NCBI GenBank assembly: GCA_963812475.1
Contig: CAWEVI010000060.1
Location: 1-64,000, forward strand
Direction: 5' to 3'
From: JAMXLO01 sp963812475
GTDB taxonomy: Bacteria; Pseudomonadota; Alphaproteobacteria; Acetobacterales; Acetobacteraceae
DNA length: 64,000 bases
The position numbers and the translations under genes were made by a program. Positions within the stretch are counted from its first letter, which is position 1; each line of letters opens with the position of its first letter. The notes beneath the pieces are model-generated. The model did not search any database and had not been told where the DNA came from. It was given only the letters and a program-made list of their open reading frames with translations. This document shows, one piece after another, positions 35,050-44,728 of this stretch.

Positions 35050-35466
35050 TCAGGAAACCGAGTTGTCCGCGGCCATGCTGGCTGGAATGCGAAACAAGCG
35101 TCCGGTCGCCTCCAATGCATCAGTTGTCCACGCTCCGCCGATACCGTCGATCATCCAGCGCATGATCGACCACAGATCACGATCGACGGCCGTTTCATCG
35201 AACGGTTCAAGTGCGGCAACGATGGCATGGATTTCCACGCCCGATGGGAAAGCCTCGCCGCTGCGGCCGATGAAGATCAGCGCATAAATCGTTCCGGAGA
35301 GCGCCTGCACATGACCAGCCCGCGCCAGGCCGATGTGATCGAGGTCGAACGTGCGCACAAAGAATTCGCGGAATTCGGGATAGTGGCCGAGCCGGTCCTC
35401 CGCGAGCACAAAGGCCAGCCGCATGCCTTCGAGCGCCGGTTCCGGCACCACGTGCACCACGGTCAC
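35050..35466 (-). CDS. conserved hypothetical protein
   Basis: 138-residue protein of unknown function. It starts VTVVHVVPEPALEGMRLAFV on a GTG at 35466 that overlaps the hydrolase stop as GTGA, with GGAGG upstream, so translation is coupled to the hydrolase. The sequence has no signal peptide or membrane segment and looks soluble; I recognise no domain. It is the last gene of the luciferase-like operon, so it may serve the same pathway. Real coding status is supported by the overlap and ordinary composition, not by family. Confidence 0.6.
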   Translation of the reverse strand: MTVVHVVPEPALEGMRLAFVLAEDRLGHYPEFREFFVRTFDLDHIGLARAGHVQALSGTIYALIFIGRSGEAFPSGVEIHAIVAALEPFDETAVDRDLWSIMRWMIDGIGGAWTTDALEATGRLFRIPASMAADNSVS

Positions 35467-36371
35467 GCCAGCCTCCGCAGGAAATCGACGATGCATGCGG
35501 CGATCTCGGGACCGGAATCTTCCTGTAGGAAATGCCGTCCGGTCACCAGATGCGGCCCCTCGGCATGCGGCAGCAACTGCCTGAAGCGCGGAACGAAAAT
35601 CGCCGGGTCGAACACGTCGTCCTCACGCCCCCAGATCAGCAATGCGGGCAGCGTACACGCCGAAACTTCGCGCTCAAGCCAGGCGAAGCGGTCGAGCGCA
35701 CGCGCGGTCGCGTCCAGTGGAATCCAGCGTGGCCACGTCCAGGTGAGCAGGCGGGTCGCGGCATCCGGCAGGACCACTTCGTACGCCACCTGCGCGCGGT
35801 CCTGAAATCGCTTGCGATCGACCACGGACAGATAAATGCCACGCCCCGCAAGTGCATTGTGCCGCCCCAGGAGATACGGCCCGAGCAACGGCGCGTGCAT
35901 CGAACGCCAGGGAAAGATGCGCGTATGAAACTCGGCCGGAGGCAATGGCCAGGCCCAGGTGCTCATCAACACCAATGCCTTCACGCGCGCGATGTTTGAC
36001 AAGGCAAAGCCGAGGCCGGTCGGGCCACCCCAGTCGTGGCAGACCAGCGTGATACGGTGCAGATCGAGGCCACGCAGCAATCCGGTCAGATTTGCGATAT
36101 GGCCGTCGAGGCTATGCGCCTGTTCGCGCACGGGCTTTTCCGACAGGCCGAAGCCGATCATGTCGGGGATGACGACGCGAAAGCCAGCCGAGGTCAGTGG
36201 CGCAACGAAGTCCCGATACAGAAAGCCCCATGTCGGATTGCCATGCAGCAGCACGACCGGATCTCCGGCGCCTTCATCCACATAGTGCATGCGCCAGCCG
36301 TTGACGCGGGCGTAGCGCGGCTGGAACGGCCACTGGCGGCGAACAGCGTCCGGCAGATCAATGCCGGTCAT
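35463..36371 (-). CDS. haloalkane dehalogenase-like alpha/beta hydrolase
   Basis: Alpha/beta hydrolase, 302 residues, with several haloalkane dehalogenase marks. HGNPTWGFLYRD holds the oxyanion/halide-contact Asn, VCHDWGGPTGLGF carries the nucleophile Asp followed by Trp, WGREDDVFDP has the acid, and GRHFLQEDSGPEIA carries the catalytic His in the dehalogenase-typical HFLQED setting. It would cleave carbon-halogen bonds in the cytoplasm; epoxide hydrolase or fluoroacetate-type activity is a less likely alternative. ATG at 36371 is used (GTG 36377 is six bases earlier). It is fourth in an operon behind three luciferase-like oxidoreductases. Confidence 0.82.
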   Translation of the reverse strand: MTGIDLPDAVRRQWPFQPRYARVNGWRMHYVDEGAGDPVVLLHGNPTWGFLYRDFVAPLTSAGFRVVIPDMIGFGLSEKPVREQAHSLDGHIANLTGLLRGLDLHRITLVCHDWGGPTGLGFALSNIARVKALVLMSTWAWPLPPAEFHTRIFPWRSMHAPLLGPYLLGRHNALAGRGIYLSVVDRKRFQDRAQVAYEVVLPDAATRLLTWTWPRWIPLDATARALDRFAWLEREVSACTLPALLIWGREDDVFDPAIFVPRFRQLLPHAEGPHLVTGRHFLQEDSGPEIAACIVDFLRRLA

Positions 36372-36377
36372 TGCCAC

Positions 36378-37418
36378 CTACAGCACGGCCTCCGCCACCA
36401 CGCGCAGTGCCTCGACACTGGCGCCGGTCAGCACCATCGTGGTGAGCTTCCCCCCGGCTGCCACCTGCTTCCACGCCTGCAACCGGTCCTTGATGCGATC
36501 CGCAGTCCCCACCAGCGCAATTTCGTCGATCAGCTTGTCCGGCACCAGCGCCTCGGCATCCTTCTTGTGGCCGCCCAGATACAGATCCTGGATCTTCGCC
36601 GCCGCCTCCTCATAGCCTAGCCGCACCGCGAAATCGTTGTAGAAATTCTTCGAGCGCGCCCCCATCCCGCCGATATACAGCGCCAGATTGGGCCGCAGCG
36701 CATCGCGGCACGCAGCCAGATCGTTGCCCATACTGATCTTCACGTACGGCGCCAGATCGAACCCTTCCAGATCGCGCGGCTTGCCGGCCTTCGCGCGCCC
36801 ATCGAGGATCGGCTGCACCACCTGATCCGCCTGCTCCGGTGAGAACCATATCGGCAAAGTACCGTCCGACACTTCGCCCGCGGTGCGCAGACCGGCCGGC
36901 GTGATCGAGGCCGTGTAGATCTTCATGTCGGGATCGCCGTGTACGATGCTGCGCAGCGGTTTGCCAAGCCCGGTGGCGCCACGACCGGTGTAGGGAATTT
37001 GGTAATGCTCGCCCTGATAGGTCAGCGGCGCCTCGCGTGCCAGGGCCTTGCGGATGATCTCGATGTATTCCTTGGTGCGGCCGAGCGGCTTGCCATACGG
37101 CACGCCGTGCCAACCCTCGATCACCTGCGGCCCCGACGGACCAACGCCCAACAGGAACCGCCCACCTGACAGTGCATTCAGCGTCATCGCCGTCATTGCC
37201 GCGCAGGATGGCGTCCGCGCCTGCATCTGCATGATCGCAGTGCCCGCCTTGATCTTGGTGGTGCGCGCCAAAACCCAGGCGGCCGGCGATACCGCATCGG
37301 TGCCCCAGGCCTCCCCCGACCACACCGATACGTAGCCTAACCGTTCCGCCTCCAGCACCTCCTCCATGCTGAGCTTTGGCGTCTGGCCGTTGATCCGCAT
37401 CGTTATGCCAAGCTGCAT
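36378..37418 (-). CDS. LLM-class flavin/F420-dependent oxidoreductase
   Basis: Luciferase-like (TIM-barrel) oxidoreductase, 346 residues, starting MQLGITMRINGQTPKLSMEE. LLGVGPSGPQVIEGWHG and GRGATGLGKPLRSI resemble the actinobacterial F420-dependent family typified by Rv3520c. Members transfer hydride from F420H2 to organic substrates; FMN-dependent members also exist in the superfamily. The nearby F420 genes favour F420 (inference). It starts 14 bases after the second LLM gene, in one operon with two paralogs and a dehalogenase-like hydrolase. Confidence 0.85.
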   Translation of the reverse strand: MQLGITMRINGQTPKLSMEEVLEAERLGYVSVWSGEAWGTDAVSPAAWVLARTTKIKAGTAIMQMQARTPSCAAMTAMTLNALSGGRFLLGVGPSGPQVIEGWHGVPYGKPLGRTKEYIEIIRKALAREAPLTYQGEHYQIPYTGRGATGLGKPLRSIVHGDPDMKIYTASITPAGLRTAGEVSDGTLPIWFSPEQADQVVQPILDGRAKAGKPRDLEGFDLAPYVKISMGNDLAACRDALRPNLALYIGGMGARSKNFYNDFAVRLGYEEAAAKIQDLYLGGHKKDAEALVPDKLIDEIALVGTADRIKDRLQAWKQVAAGGKLTTMVLTGASVEALRVVAEAVL

Positions 37419-37432
37419 GGATGATCTCCTTT

Positions 37433-38386
37433 CTATCGAACCTTCGCGATCACTTCGTCGCGGAAGCGGTGCATGTTGTCCACCGTTTCTTGCGCCGAGG
37501 CGCCAAACAGACGGACATCGACCGCGCCTACACCGAGTTCCTCCAGCGCCTTGATATCAGTCGCGTAGTCTGCCGACCCACCGGTGAACAGGCGTGGTTC
37601 GCCATCCATCATCACCCGCGGCTGCGCGCGCGGACCGGCCAGCACGCGCAGCGCCAGCGTGATCTGAGACGGGTCGCGTCCCTCCTTCTCCACCACGCCA
37701 CGGAACCGCGCGATGCCGGCCTTGAATTTGCTCAGCGTGTGCATCGGAAATCGCGGGTTGGTGGAGACCGGATACCAACCATCCGCATAGCGCGCCGTCC
37801 GTCGCAGCGCCGGCCCACTCTCGCCGCCGACCCAGATCGGGATCGGCTGCTGCACCGGCTTCGGCGTGAACACCACGTCGGAGAATTTTACATACTTCCC
37901 GTCGAAACGCGGATCGTCCTTCGACCACAGCTCCTTGCAGGCCATCATCCATTCGTCGGTGACATGGCCGCGGTCGTCGAACGGCGCCGCATTGATCGCC
38001 TCGAATTCCTCACGGCACCAGCCGACGCCGATGCCCAGCGTAAGCCGTCCCTTTGACAAATAGTCGATCGTCGCCAGGACCTTCGCTGTCAACACCGCCG
38101 GGCGATGCGGCACCACCATCACCGACAGCACGAAGCGCAACTTCTTCGTCAGCGCGGCGATGTAGGCCGTCGTCGTGAGTTGCTCGAGCCAGGCAGCCGC
38201 GGTCCCGGCAGGAAACTCGCCCGTGTCGGTATAGGGATATTTCGAGCCGAGATTGCGTGGCACCATGATGTGGTCGCTGATCGTCAAATAGTCGAAGCCA
38301 AGCGCCTCGGCTTCGGTAACGATCCGCACCAGACTATCCGGTTCAATGAGCGGTCCGCTCGTGGGTGCGTTGCAGCCGATCTGCAT
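37433..38386 (-). CDS. LLM-class F420-dependent oxidoreductase (paralog A)
   Basis: Luciferase-like oxidoreductase, 317 residues, of the F420-type family with the features LGFDYLTISDHI near residue 30, RLTLGIGVGWCREEFEAI near 120 and IPIWVGGESGPALRRTARY near 180. The catalytic-region His in SDH is present. It is a close paralog of the frameshifted gene just upstream (38399-39353), with the same length and long identical stretches, so the two arose by tandem duplication. Substrate unknown. Confidence 0.87.
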   Translation of the reverse strand: MQIGCNAPTSGPLIEPDSLVRIVTEAEALGFDYLTISDHIMVPRNLGSKYPYTDTGEFPAGTAAAWLEQLTTTAYIAALTKKLRFVLSVMVVPHRPAVLTAKVLATIDYLSKGRLTLGIGVGWCREEFEAINAAPFDDRGHVTDEWMMACKELWSKDDPRFDGKYVKFSDVVFTPKPVQQPIPIWVGGESGPALRRTARYADGWYPVSTNPRFPMHTLSKFKAGIARFRGVVEKEGRDPSQITLALRVLAGPRAQPRVMMDGEPRLFTGGSADYATDIKALEELGVGAVDVRLFGASAQETVDNMHRFRDEVIAKVR

Positions 38387-38398
38387 CAGAGCCTCCCG

Positions 38399-39353
38399 CT
38401 ACTTCACCTTTGACAGCACCTCATCGCGGAAGCGGCGCATGTTGTCGATGGTGCCGCCCAGTGTCGGTGCGAACATGCCGGAATCGAACGAGGTCACGCC
38501 GGCATCCGCCAACGCCTTGATGTCGCCAACGAAATCGGCCGCGCCCCCGGTGAAGAGTTTGCGTTCGCCGTCGACGGTGCCCTTCGGCTGCGCTTCCGCA
38601 TTGGACGAAATGCGATAGGCCACAGTAACCGCAGACGGATCACGCCCGGCCTTCACAGTCAGGTCGTGCAGTTTGGCCACACCCGCCTTGAAGCGCGTCA
38701 GCGTGTCCATCGGAAACTGCGGGTTCGTGCCGATCGGGTACCAGGCATCGCCGTACTTCGCCGTCCGCCGCAGCGCGGGGCCACTTTCTCCGCCCACCCA
38801 GATCGGGATCGACTTCTGCACCGGCTTCGGCGTGAACACCACGTCGGAGAATTTCACATATTTGCCGCCGAAGCTCGGATCGTCCTTCGCCCAAAGCTCC
38901 TTGCAGGCCATCATCCATTCGTCGGTGACATGGCCGCGGTCCTCGAATGGCGGTGCGCCGATGACCTCGAATTCTTCCTTGCACCACCCTGCGCCGATGC
39001 CAAGCGTCAAGCGGCCCTTCGACAGATAGTCGATCGTCGCCAGGATCTTCGCGGTCAGTACCGCGGGGCGATGCGGCACCACCATCACCGAAGTGACAAT
39101 GCGCAGCCTCGACGTGGCCGCTGCAATGAAAGCCGCCGTGGTCAGTTGCTCCAATCGTGCGGCGCCGGCGCCTGAGGGGAACTCGCCCGAACTCACTGTA
39201 GGGATACTTCGAGACCACACTCTTCGGCATCATAACATGGTCGCTGACCGTAATGTAGTCGAAGCCAAGTTGCTCCGCCTCGGTGGCGATTCGCACCAGG
39301 CTGTCCGGCGCGATCAGGGGTCCACTGGTCGGCGCACTGCACCCGATCTGCAT
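38399..39353 (-). pseudogene. LLM-class F420-dependent oxidoreductase (paralog B), +1 frameshift
   Basis: 317 residues if one base is removed, the same length as paralog A. The N-terminal frame (MQIGCSAPTSGPLIAPDSLV to SKYPYS) shifts near + position 39190-39191, where an extra A (T on the coding strand) breaks the segment equivalent to TDTGEFPAG in paralog A; the rest (SGEFPSGAGAARLEQL onward) is intact to TGA. The upstream AGGGACAGGAACAA gives the ATG at 39353 a weak Shine-Dalgarno. First gene of the minus-strand operon, divergent from the fbiC transcript. Confidence 0.82.
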
Positions 39354-39463
39354 TTGTTCCTGTCCCTTCAAGTGTGGCTGGCCGAGCCAAGCCTCGCCAC
39401 GGCGTTGCGTCGACCGCGACGTTAGCACACGATGATCCGAGCGGGAGCCATGCGGAGTAGGTC

Positions 39464-39736
39464 TTGGACTTTGGCATTCATATCGGCACGCGCGGCTGCC
39501 TCACGTCACATCTACCGATCCAGGTGGGTGGCGAAAGCCCGCCCGTGCGGACCGCACGGCAGGGTCCCGATGGGCGCCCGTTGTTCAGCGGCAGTTCATC
39601 GGACATGCTGGGAGACGCCGGCGCGCTTGAGATGGTTGGCGCGCGGCATGTGATCCTCGACCTGCAACGACCGACGATCGAGGAGATGCTGGAGGTACTC
39701 CAGCGCTTCGGAGAACAAGTGGTGCGCAAAGCATGA
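39464..39736 (+). pseudogene. LLM-class oxidoreductase remnant with large internal deletion
   Basis: 90 codons in which the first 14 (MDFGIHIGTRGCLT) match the start of an LLM protein and the rest (LPIQVGGESPP onward, then LFSGSSSDMLGDAGAL and LDLQRPTIEEML) match pieces of its last third, so around 220 residues are missing between them, in frame. The TTG at 39464 keeps GGAG six bases upstream, and the stop overlaps the fbiC start as ATGA. It is therefore a decayed gene that may survive because its translation couples to fbiC. The product cannot form the TIM barrel. Confidence 0.7.
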
Positions 39737-42094
39737 AAGACCAGGACCTGATCGGCTGGATCGAAGCCGCGCCGCTCGATGCGCTTATGGCGCAGGCGGC
39801 GGAAAAGCGCGACGCAGCGCATGGCCGCCTGATTTCATACTCGCGAAAGGTGTTCATCCCGCTGACAAGACTGTGCCGCGACGTGTGCCATTACTGCACG
39901 TTTGCCGAGCGCCCGCACGCCGATCGGCCGGCTTATCTGTCGCCGGACGCCGTGTTGACGATAGCACGCGCCGGCGCTGCGGCTGGCTGCGCCGAGGCGT
40001 TGTTCACGCTTGGCGACAAGCCTGAACTCCGTTACCGCGCCGCCCGCGAGGCTTTGGCAGCGCTTGGGCACGATACGACGATTTCGTACCTGCGCGATAT
40101 GTGCGCGCTGGTGCTGAAGGAGACCGGGCTGCTGCCACATGTCAATCCCGGCGTGATGACGCGCGACGAGATCGCCGCGCTTCGGCAAGTGTCGGCGAGC
40201 GCTGGCATCATGCTGGAATCGAGCAGCGATCGGCTGTGCGAACCGGGCGGCGTGCATTACGGCTCGCCCGACAAGGCGCCCTCGGTGCGACTGGAGATGA
40301 TGCGGCAGGCGGGAGAGCTTGCGGTGCCGTTCACCACCGGCATCCTGATCGGCATCGGCGAGACGCGCGCGGAACGGCTGGATTCGCTGGTCGCGATCCG
40401 CGACCAGCATGAGCGCAACGGCCACATTCAGGAAGTGATTGTGCAGAACTTCCGCGCCAAGCCCAACACCAAGCGGGCAACCGCGCCGGAGCCGGACCTG
40501 GACGATCTGCTGTGGAGCATCGCGGCCGCGCGACTGATCCTGCCCGGCGATGTGCACGTGCAGGCGCCGCCCAACCTTTCGCCTGGCGTTTACGAGAAAC
40601 TGATCGGCGCCGGCATCGATGACTGGGGCGGCGTGTCGCCGATAACGCCGGATCACGTGAACCCCGAAGCTCCATGGCCGCAGATCGAGGCCCTGGCACA
40701 GCGCACCGCCGCGATGGGCAAGGTGCTGGTGCAGCGGCTGCCGGTCTATCCATCCTACGCGTTCGAGGCGGACCGCTGGTGCGCGCCCGACATTGCAAAG
40801 CGCGTACGGCGTGCGATCGACGCGGAGGGCTGGGCGCGCGAGGACGACTGGGCCCCAGGCCTTACCGTGCTGCCGGGGCGGCGCGCTCCGCTGCTCGGGT
40901 CGGTTGATCCGTTGGTGGCGCAAGCTGTGAACAAGGCGGCATCAGGCGCACGGCTTGCCGAGCCCGAAATCGTCCGCCTGTTCGGCGCGCGCGACGCCGA
41001 CTACGACCATGTCATCACCTCAGCCGATGCGCTGCGCCAGGCGGTCAGCGGCGAGACCGTGCGCTACGTGGTCAACCGCAACATCAACTACACCAACATC
41101 TGTTATTATCGCTGCCGCTTCTGCGCCTTCTCCAAAGGCAAAACGCACGAAGCCTTGCGCGGTACGCCATACGACCTGGATCTGGACGAAGTGGTGCGTC
41201 GCTCGCGTGAGGCGTGGGACCGCGGTGCAACCGAAGTGTGCCTGCAAGGCGGCATCCATCCGGACTACACCGGCGCGACTTATCTCGGCATCTGCCGGGC
41301 GATCAAAGAAGCGCTGCCGGATATGCACGTGCACGCGTTCTCGCCGCTCGAGGTGACGCAGGGTGCGGCGACACTTGGTTTGTCGCTGCACGATTTTCTG
41401 GCGCAGCTCAAAGTGGCGGGCCTTGGTACGCTGCCAGGCACCGCGGCGGAAATTCTTGACGACGATGTGCGGAAAATCATCTGCCCGGACAAGGTCAACA
41501 CGGCACAGTGGCTCGACGTGGTAAGCACCGCGCACAGGCTCGGTCTGCGCACCACATCGACGATCATGTACGGCCATGTCGAGCGTCCGGTCTCGTGGGC
41601 GCGGCATTTGCTGGTGCTGCGTGACCTGCAGGCAGAGACCGGAGGCATCACCGAATTCGTGCCGCTGCCGTTCGTGCACATGGAAGCGCCGATGTATTTG
41701 CGCGGTCAGGCACGCAAGGGGCCAACTCTACGTGAGGCGGTACTGATGCATGCCGTGGCGCGGCTCGTGCTGCATCCGCTGATCACCAATATTCAGAACG
41801 TCGTGGGTGAAGATGGGGCCGGAGGGTGCGGCGCTGTGCCTGAATGCCGGCGCCAACGACCTCGGTGGCACGTTGATGAACGAAAGCATCTCGCGTGCGG
41901 CAGGAACCCAACACGGTCAGGAGTTCCCGCCCAAGGCGATGGAGGATTTGATTCGTTCGATTGGGCGCATCCCCCTGCAACGCGACACGCTGTATCGGCC
42001 GGCTCCGGATGAGCGGCGCGAAGTCTCTTTCAACGCCGCGGAACTCGCCCCGGTCGTGCAGACGCCGCCCCGCAAGATGCTGGCGGCGGAGTAG
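39733..42094 (+). pseudogene. fbiC: 7,8-didemethyl-8-hydroxy-5-deazariboflavin (FO) synthase, CofG-CofH fusion, +1 frameshift near the 3' end
   Basis: Radical SAM enzyme making the F420 chromophore FO from tyrosine and the ribityl pyrimidine of flavin synthesis; 786 residues if corrected. The CofG half has CRDVCHYCTF (CxxxCxxC) and the CofH half CYYRCRFCAF with a second cluster motif, so both radical SAM centres are present in one chain, as in mycobacterial FbiC (856). An extra A at 41797-41798 breaks the frame after LITNIQ; the next frame continues TSWVKMGPEGAALCL and LGGTLMNESISRAAG, conserved in CofH, to a stop at 42094. The frame is otherwise intact, which suggests a sequencing error. It converges with the cofC-cofD-cofE operon. 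Confidence 0.9.
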
Positions 42095-42110
42095 CGTCGA
42101 GCACATAGAT

Positions 42111-42139
42111 CTCCCCTCCCCTTGCGGGAGGGAGGGGAG
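42111..42139. repeat. CT/AG-rich palindromic repeat between fbiC and cofC
   Basis: A 10-bp perfect stem (CTCCCCTCCC/GGGAGGGGAG) with a 9-base loop, related to the copy at 27268-27299. Sitting between two converging genes, it may act as a bidirectional transcript end or be a REP-like element. Confidence 0.6.
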
Positions 42140-42230
42140 GGGTCGCACCATCGCAACACAATGCGGTTGGAAAAATGCTGGCGCGCCCGGACAAGCGCAG
42201 CCATGACGTGAGAGATCCAAGCCGTTGACC

Positions 42231-42869
42231 TTACCCCTCGAAAAGGCCCGACGTGCGCGTCGCCATCGGTGGTATGGCTTGCATAAACGCGCGTAGATCC
42301 TGCGGCTGGTCGATGTCCAGGCCGATGCCCGGCAGGTTCACGATTGCCGGCTCGATGCCAACCGCGCGCGCCGCGGCCAGATGCGGGAGAAAACTGTCGT
42401 CGCCAAAACGCAGCTGCATCACGGTCGGCGGCGAACAGAGCACGGCGTTGGAGCCGCGTTTGTCATGTGCGGGAACGATGGTCACGGAAGGCGACGGCCG
42501 ACGCGCCTCGATGACCGCCGCGATCTCCGCTGACGTGACGCGCGGAATATCCCCGGGCACCGTCAGCATTCCAGCGCGGCCTTCCGCGTCCAGAATGCGT
42601 GCCATCGCCATGACCGCGCGGGTGTGCCCATCGCGCGCGTTCTCGGTCACGACTCGGGCGCCATAGCGACGCGCCAGCTCCCCGGCGACCGGATCGACCG
42701 TATTCACCATGATCCCGGCAAGCGGCGCATTCACCAGCGCGGCCAGCACATCCTCCAGCATCGCCGCGGCCAGCGCTTGGCGCTGCTTCGGCGTCAGCAA
42801 CGTCGCAAGACGCTGCTTCGCGCCGGCAAATTCCTTCACCGGCACCGCCGCCCAGATATCGCTTGCCAT
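42231..42869 (-). CDS. cofC: F420 biosynthesis guanylyltransferase (2-phospholactate or PEP type)
   Basis: Nucleotidyltransferase activating a phosphorylated three-carbon acid with GTP, providing the linker for CofD; 212 residues. The start WAAVPVKEFAGAKQRL is the CofC/FbiD signature, TVPGDIPRVTSAEI the metal/nucleotide region, and GSNAVLCSPP the acid-binding loop. Which acid is used (2-phospholactate, PEP or 3-phosphoglycerate) differs between organisms and is not decidable by eye. It overlaps the cofD stop by one base (TGATG). Last gene of the cof transcript. Confidence 0.9.
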   Translation of the reverse strand: MASDIWAAVPVKEFAGAKQRLATLLTPKQRQALAAAMLEDVLAALVNAPLAGIMVNTVDPVAGELARRYGARVVTENARDGHTRAVMAMARILDAEGRAGMLTVPGDIPRVTSAEIAAVIEARRPSPSVTIVPAHDKRGSNAVLCSPPTVMQLRFGDDSFLPHLAAARAVGIEPAIVNLPGIGLDIDQPQDLRAFMQAIPPMATRTSGLFEG

Positions 42870-43807
42870 CAGTCGCGCCGCAGCACGCCGGCCGCACCAA
42901 GCACAGTGCGCGCCAACGCCTCGCGGTCGGCCAACGTGGTCATCATGGTCTGTCCGAGCGTGACCTTGGGACCGATCGAGGCGATCTGATCCATATCGGC
43001 GAAATCGACGACATAGCCGTCGATCAGATCGCCATAGCGATGTGCCACGGCACCTGCACTGGGCGTCATGCCGAGTTCCGTCATCATCTTCGCCGTCGGT
43101 CCCTTCACCGCGCGCCCGCCGATGATCGGTGACACCGCGATCACCGGAGCGGCACAATCGGCAAGCGCGGCTCGCACGCCAGGGACCGCGAGGATCGGCT
43201 CGATGCTGATGAACGGATTGGATGGGCAGATGACCACCGCCGAGAGGTGCGGATCCGCCAGTGCGGCCAGGAACTCGGGCTGGGCCCGTGCCGTCGAAGC
43301 CCCGTGGAATGCAAGCTCATGTACCTCGGGTTCGCAGTGCCGGTGCACGAAGTAGTCCTGGAAATCGATCCAGCCGTCGTCGGTGCGAACGCGCGTGCGC
43401 ACCGGATCGTCGCTCATCGGCAGCACGCGCGGTCCTACGCCGAGACGTCGGCAGAAGTCCTGGGTGACCGCCGACAATGTTTCGCCGGCCCGCAGTCGGC
43501 GCGTGCGCTCGACATGCACGGCGAGATCGCGGTCGCCCAGTCGGAACCAGGTCTCTCCGCCAACCGACGCCAGCGTCTCCATGAATGACCAGGTCTCGTC
43601 ATGACGGCCCCAACCGAACTCCGGATTGGCGAGCCCCGACAGCGTGTACATCACAGTGTCGATATCGGGCGAAATGGACAGCCCGAGATGCTCGAAATCA
43701 TCGCCGGTATTGGCGATGACCACCAGTTCGTCGGCCGAGAGTACCCGGCTGAGACCAAGCGCCAGCTTGGCGCCACCGACACCGCCCGACAGCGCGATCA
43801 CTGTCAC
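42869..43807 (-). CDS. cofD: 2-phospho-L-lactate (or phosphoenolpyruvate) transferase
   Basis: CofD/FbiA, 312 residues, joining the activated phospho-acid to FO to give F420-0 or dehydro-F420-0. ALSGGVGGAKLALGLSRVL at the N-terminus and IANTGDDFEHLGLSISPDID are family hallmarks, with CPSNPFISIEPILAVPG and IIGGRAVKGPTAKM further on. It starts on a GTG that overlaps the cofE stop as GTGA. Confidence 0.93.
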   Translation of the reverse strand: MTVIALSGGVGGAKLALGLSRVLSADELVVIANTGDDFEHLGLSISPDIDTVMYTLSGLANPEFGWGRHDETWSFMETLASVGGETWFRLGDRDLAVHVERTRRLRAGETLSAVTQDFCRRLGVGPRVLPMSDDPVRTRVRTDDGWIDFQDYFVHRHCEPEVHELAFHGASTARAQPEFLAALADPHLSAVVICPSNPFISIEPILAVPGVRAALADCAAPVIAVSPIIGGRAVKGPTAKMMTELGMTPSAGAVAHRYGDLIDGYVVDFADMDQIASIGPKVTLGQTMMTTLADREALARTVLGAAGVLRRD

Positions 43808-44571
43808 CGGAACAGGTCCTCCTCCGGCGGGCGGACCAGTTCCGCGGCCGGTGCAACAGGCGCGGACCAGTCGAGCCCGCGAACCAGCACGACCGGCCGC
43901 GCCTCGGCGGCCTGGCCTTGCAGTAGCGATGCGGCGGCGGCGATCTCGTCGGCAAACCCGATGATGCTGACTTCAAGGGTGCGGCCGAACAGGTCAGGTT
44001 GGCCACGCAGATCGATCAGGCTGGGCAGGCCCGCGGCGCCGATTGCGATGCCGCATGTGCCGCGACGCCAGGCACGCCCGAAGCTGTCGCTGATGATGAC
44101 CCCGATGGCCGCGCCGTGGCGCTGTCGCAACCCGGCACGGATGCCTTCGGCCGATGCGTCGGGATCGCGCGGCAGCAGCAGCGCGCGATGCACCCCATCG
44201 GCGGGAGCCACGTTGGACTGGTCCACACCGGCATTGGCCATCACGAAGCCCAGCCGGTGCTGCACGATGATCAGGTTCGGGCGCGAGCGCACCACGCGGG
44301 CCGATTCACGCAGAACCACCTCGACCAGTCGTGGATCCTTGCCGACTTCGCGCGCCAGTTCCACCGCCTCGGCCGACGGCTCGACAGTGGCGAGATCGAC
44401 CGTCCGCCCCTCGGCCTTCGACACGATCTTCTGCGCCACCACCACGACATCGCCGTCGCGCAATGCCAGTTGGGCCTGCGTCAACGCGCTGGCGATCAGT
44501 TCCGCGATGTCGTCATCCGCGCGGACCATCGGCAGGCCGGCCAGCGCGATCAGTTGCAGCGTGGAACTCAT
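43804..44571 (-). CDS. cofE: coenzyme F420-0:L-glutamate ligase
   Basis: CofE, 255 residues, adding gamma-linked glutamates to F420-0 with GTP. VVVVAQKIVSKAEGR near residue 42, LIIVQHRLGFVMANAGVDQS and IISDSFGRAWRRGTCGIAIG are the substrate and metal-binding motifs. The protein stops at the ligase domain and lacks the C-terminal flavin reductase domain of mycobacterial FbiB, so final reduction of a dehydro intermediate, if needed, must come from elsewhere. First of three coupled genes, downstream of fgd. Confidence 0.92.
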   Translation of the reverse strand: MSSTLQLIALAGLPMVRADDDIAELIASALTQAQLALRDGDVVVVAQKIVSKAEGRTVDLATVEPSAEAVELAREVGKDPRLVEVVLRESARVVRSRPNLIIVQHRLGFVMANAGVDQSNVAPADGVHRALLLPRDPDASAEGIRAGLRQRHGAAIGVIISDSFGRAWRRGTCGIAIGAAGLPSLIDLRGQPDLFGRTLEVSIIGFADEIAAAASLLQGQAAEARPVVLVRGLDWSAPVAPAAELVRPPEEDLFR

Positions 44572-44616
44572 GGCAACGCTACCCAATCACGCGACAGCGC
44601 CCTAATTGCCATGGCC

Positions 44617-44691
44617 GGGCTTGTCCCGGCAATCCGTCATACCACCGGAGCAGATTGGGATGGCCGGGTCGAACCGCTCGAACCCGGCCAT
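44617..44691. repeat. two REP-like GGCCGGG palindromes between fgd and cofE
   Basis: One hairpin, GCCGGG-loop-CCCGGC near 44617-44634, and another, ATGGCCGGGTCGA against TCGAACCCGGCCAT at 44660-44691, with one bulge. Both resemble the ATGGCCGGG intergenic repeats common in alphaproteobacteria. Similar GGCCGG palindromes occur after rho (63606-63638). Confidence 0.55.
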
Positions 44692-44728
44692 GACGCGGAA
44701 AGCGGCTCATCGCGACACGCGCGGCGTA

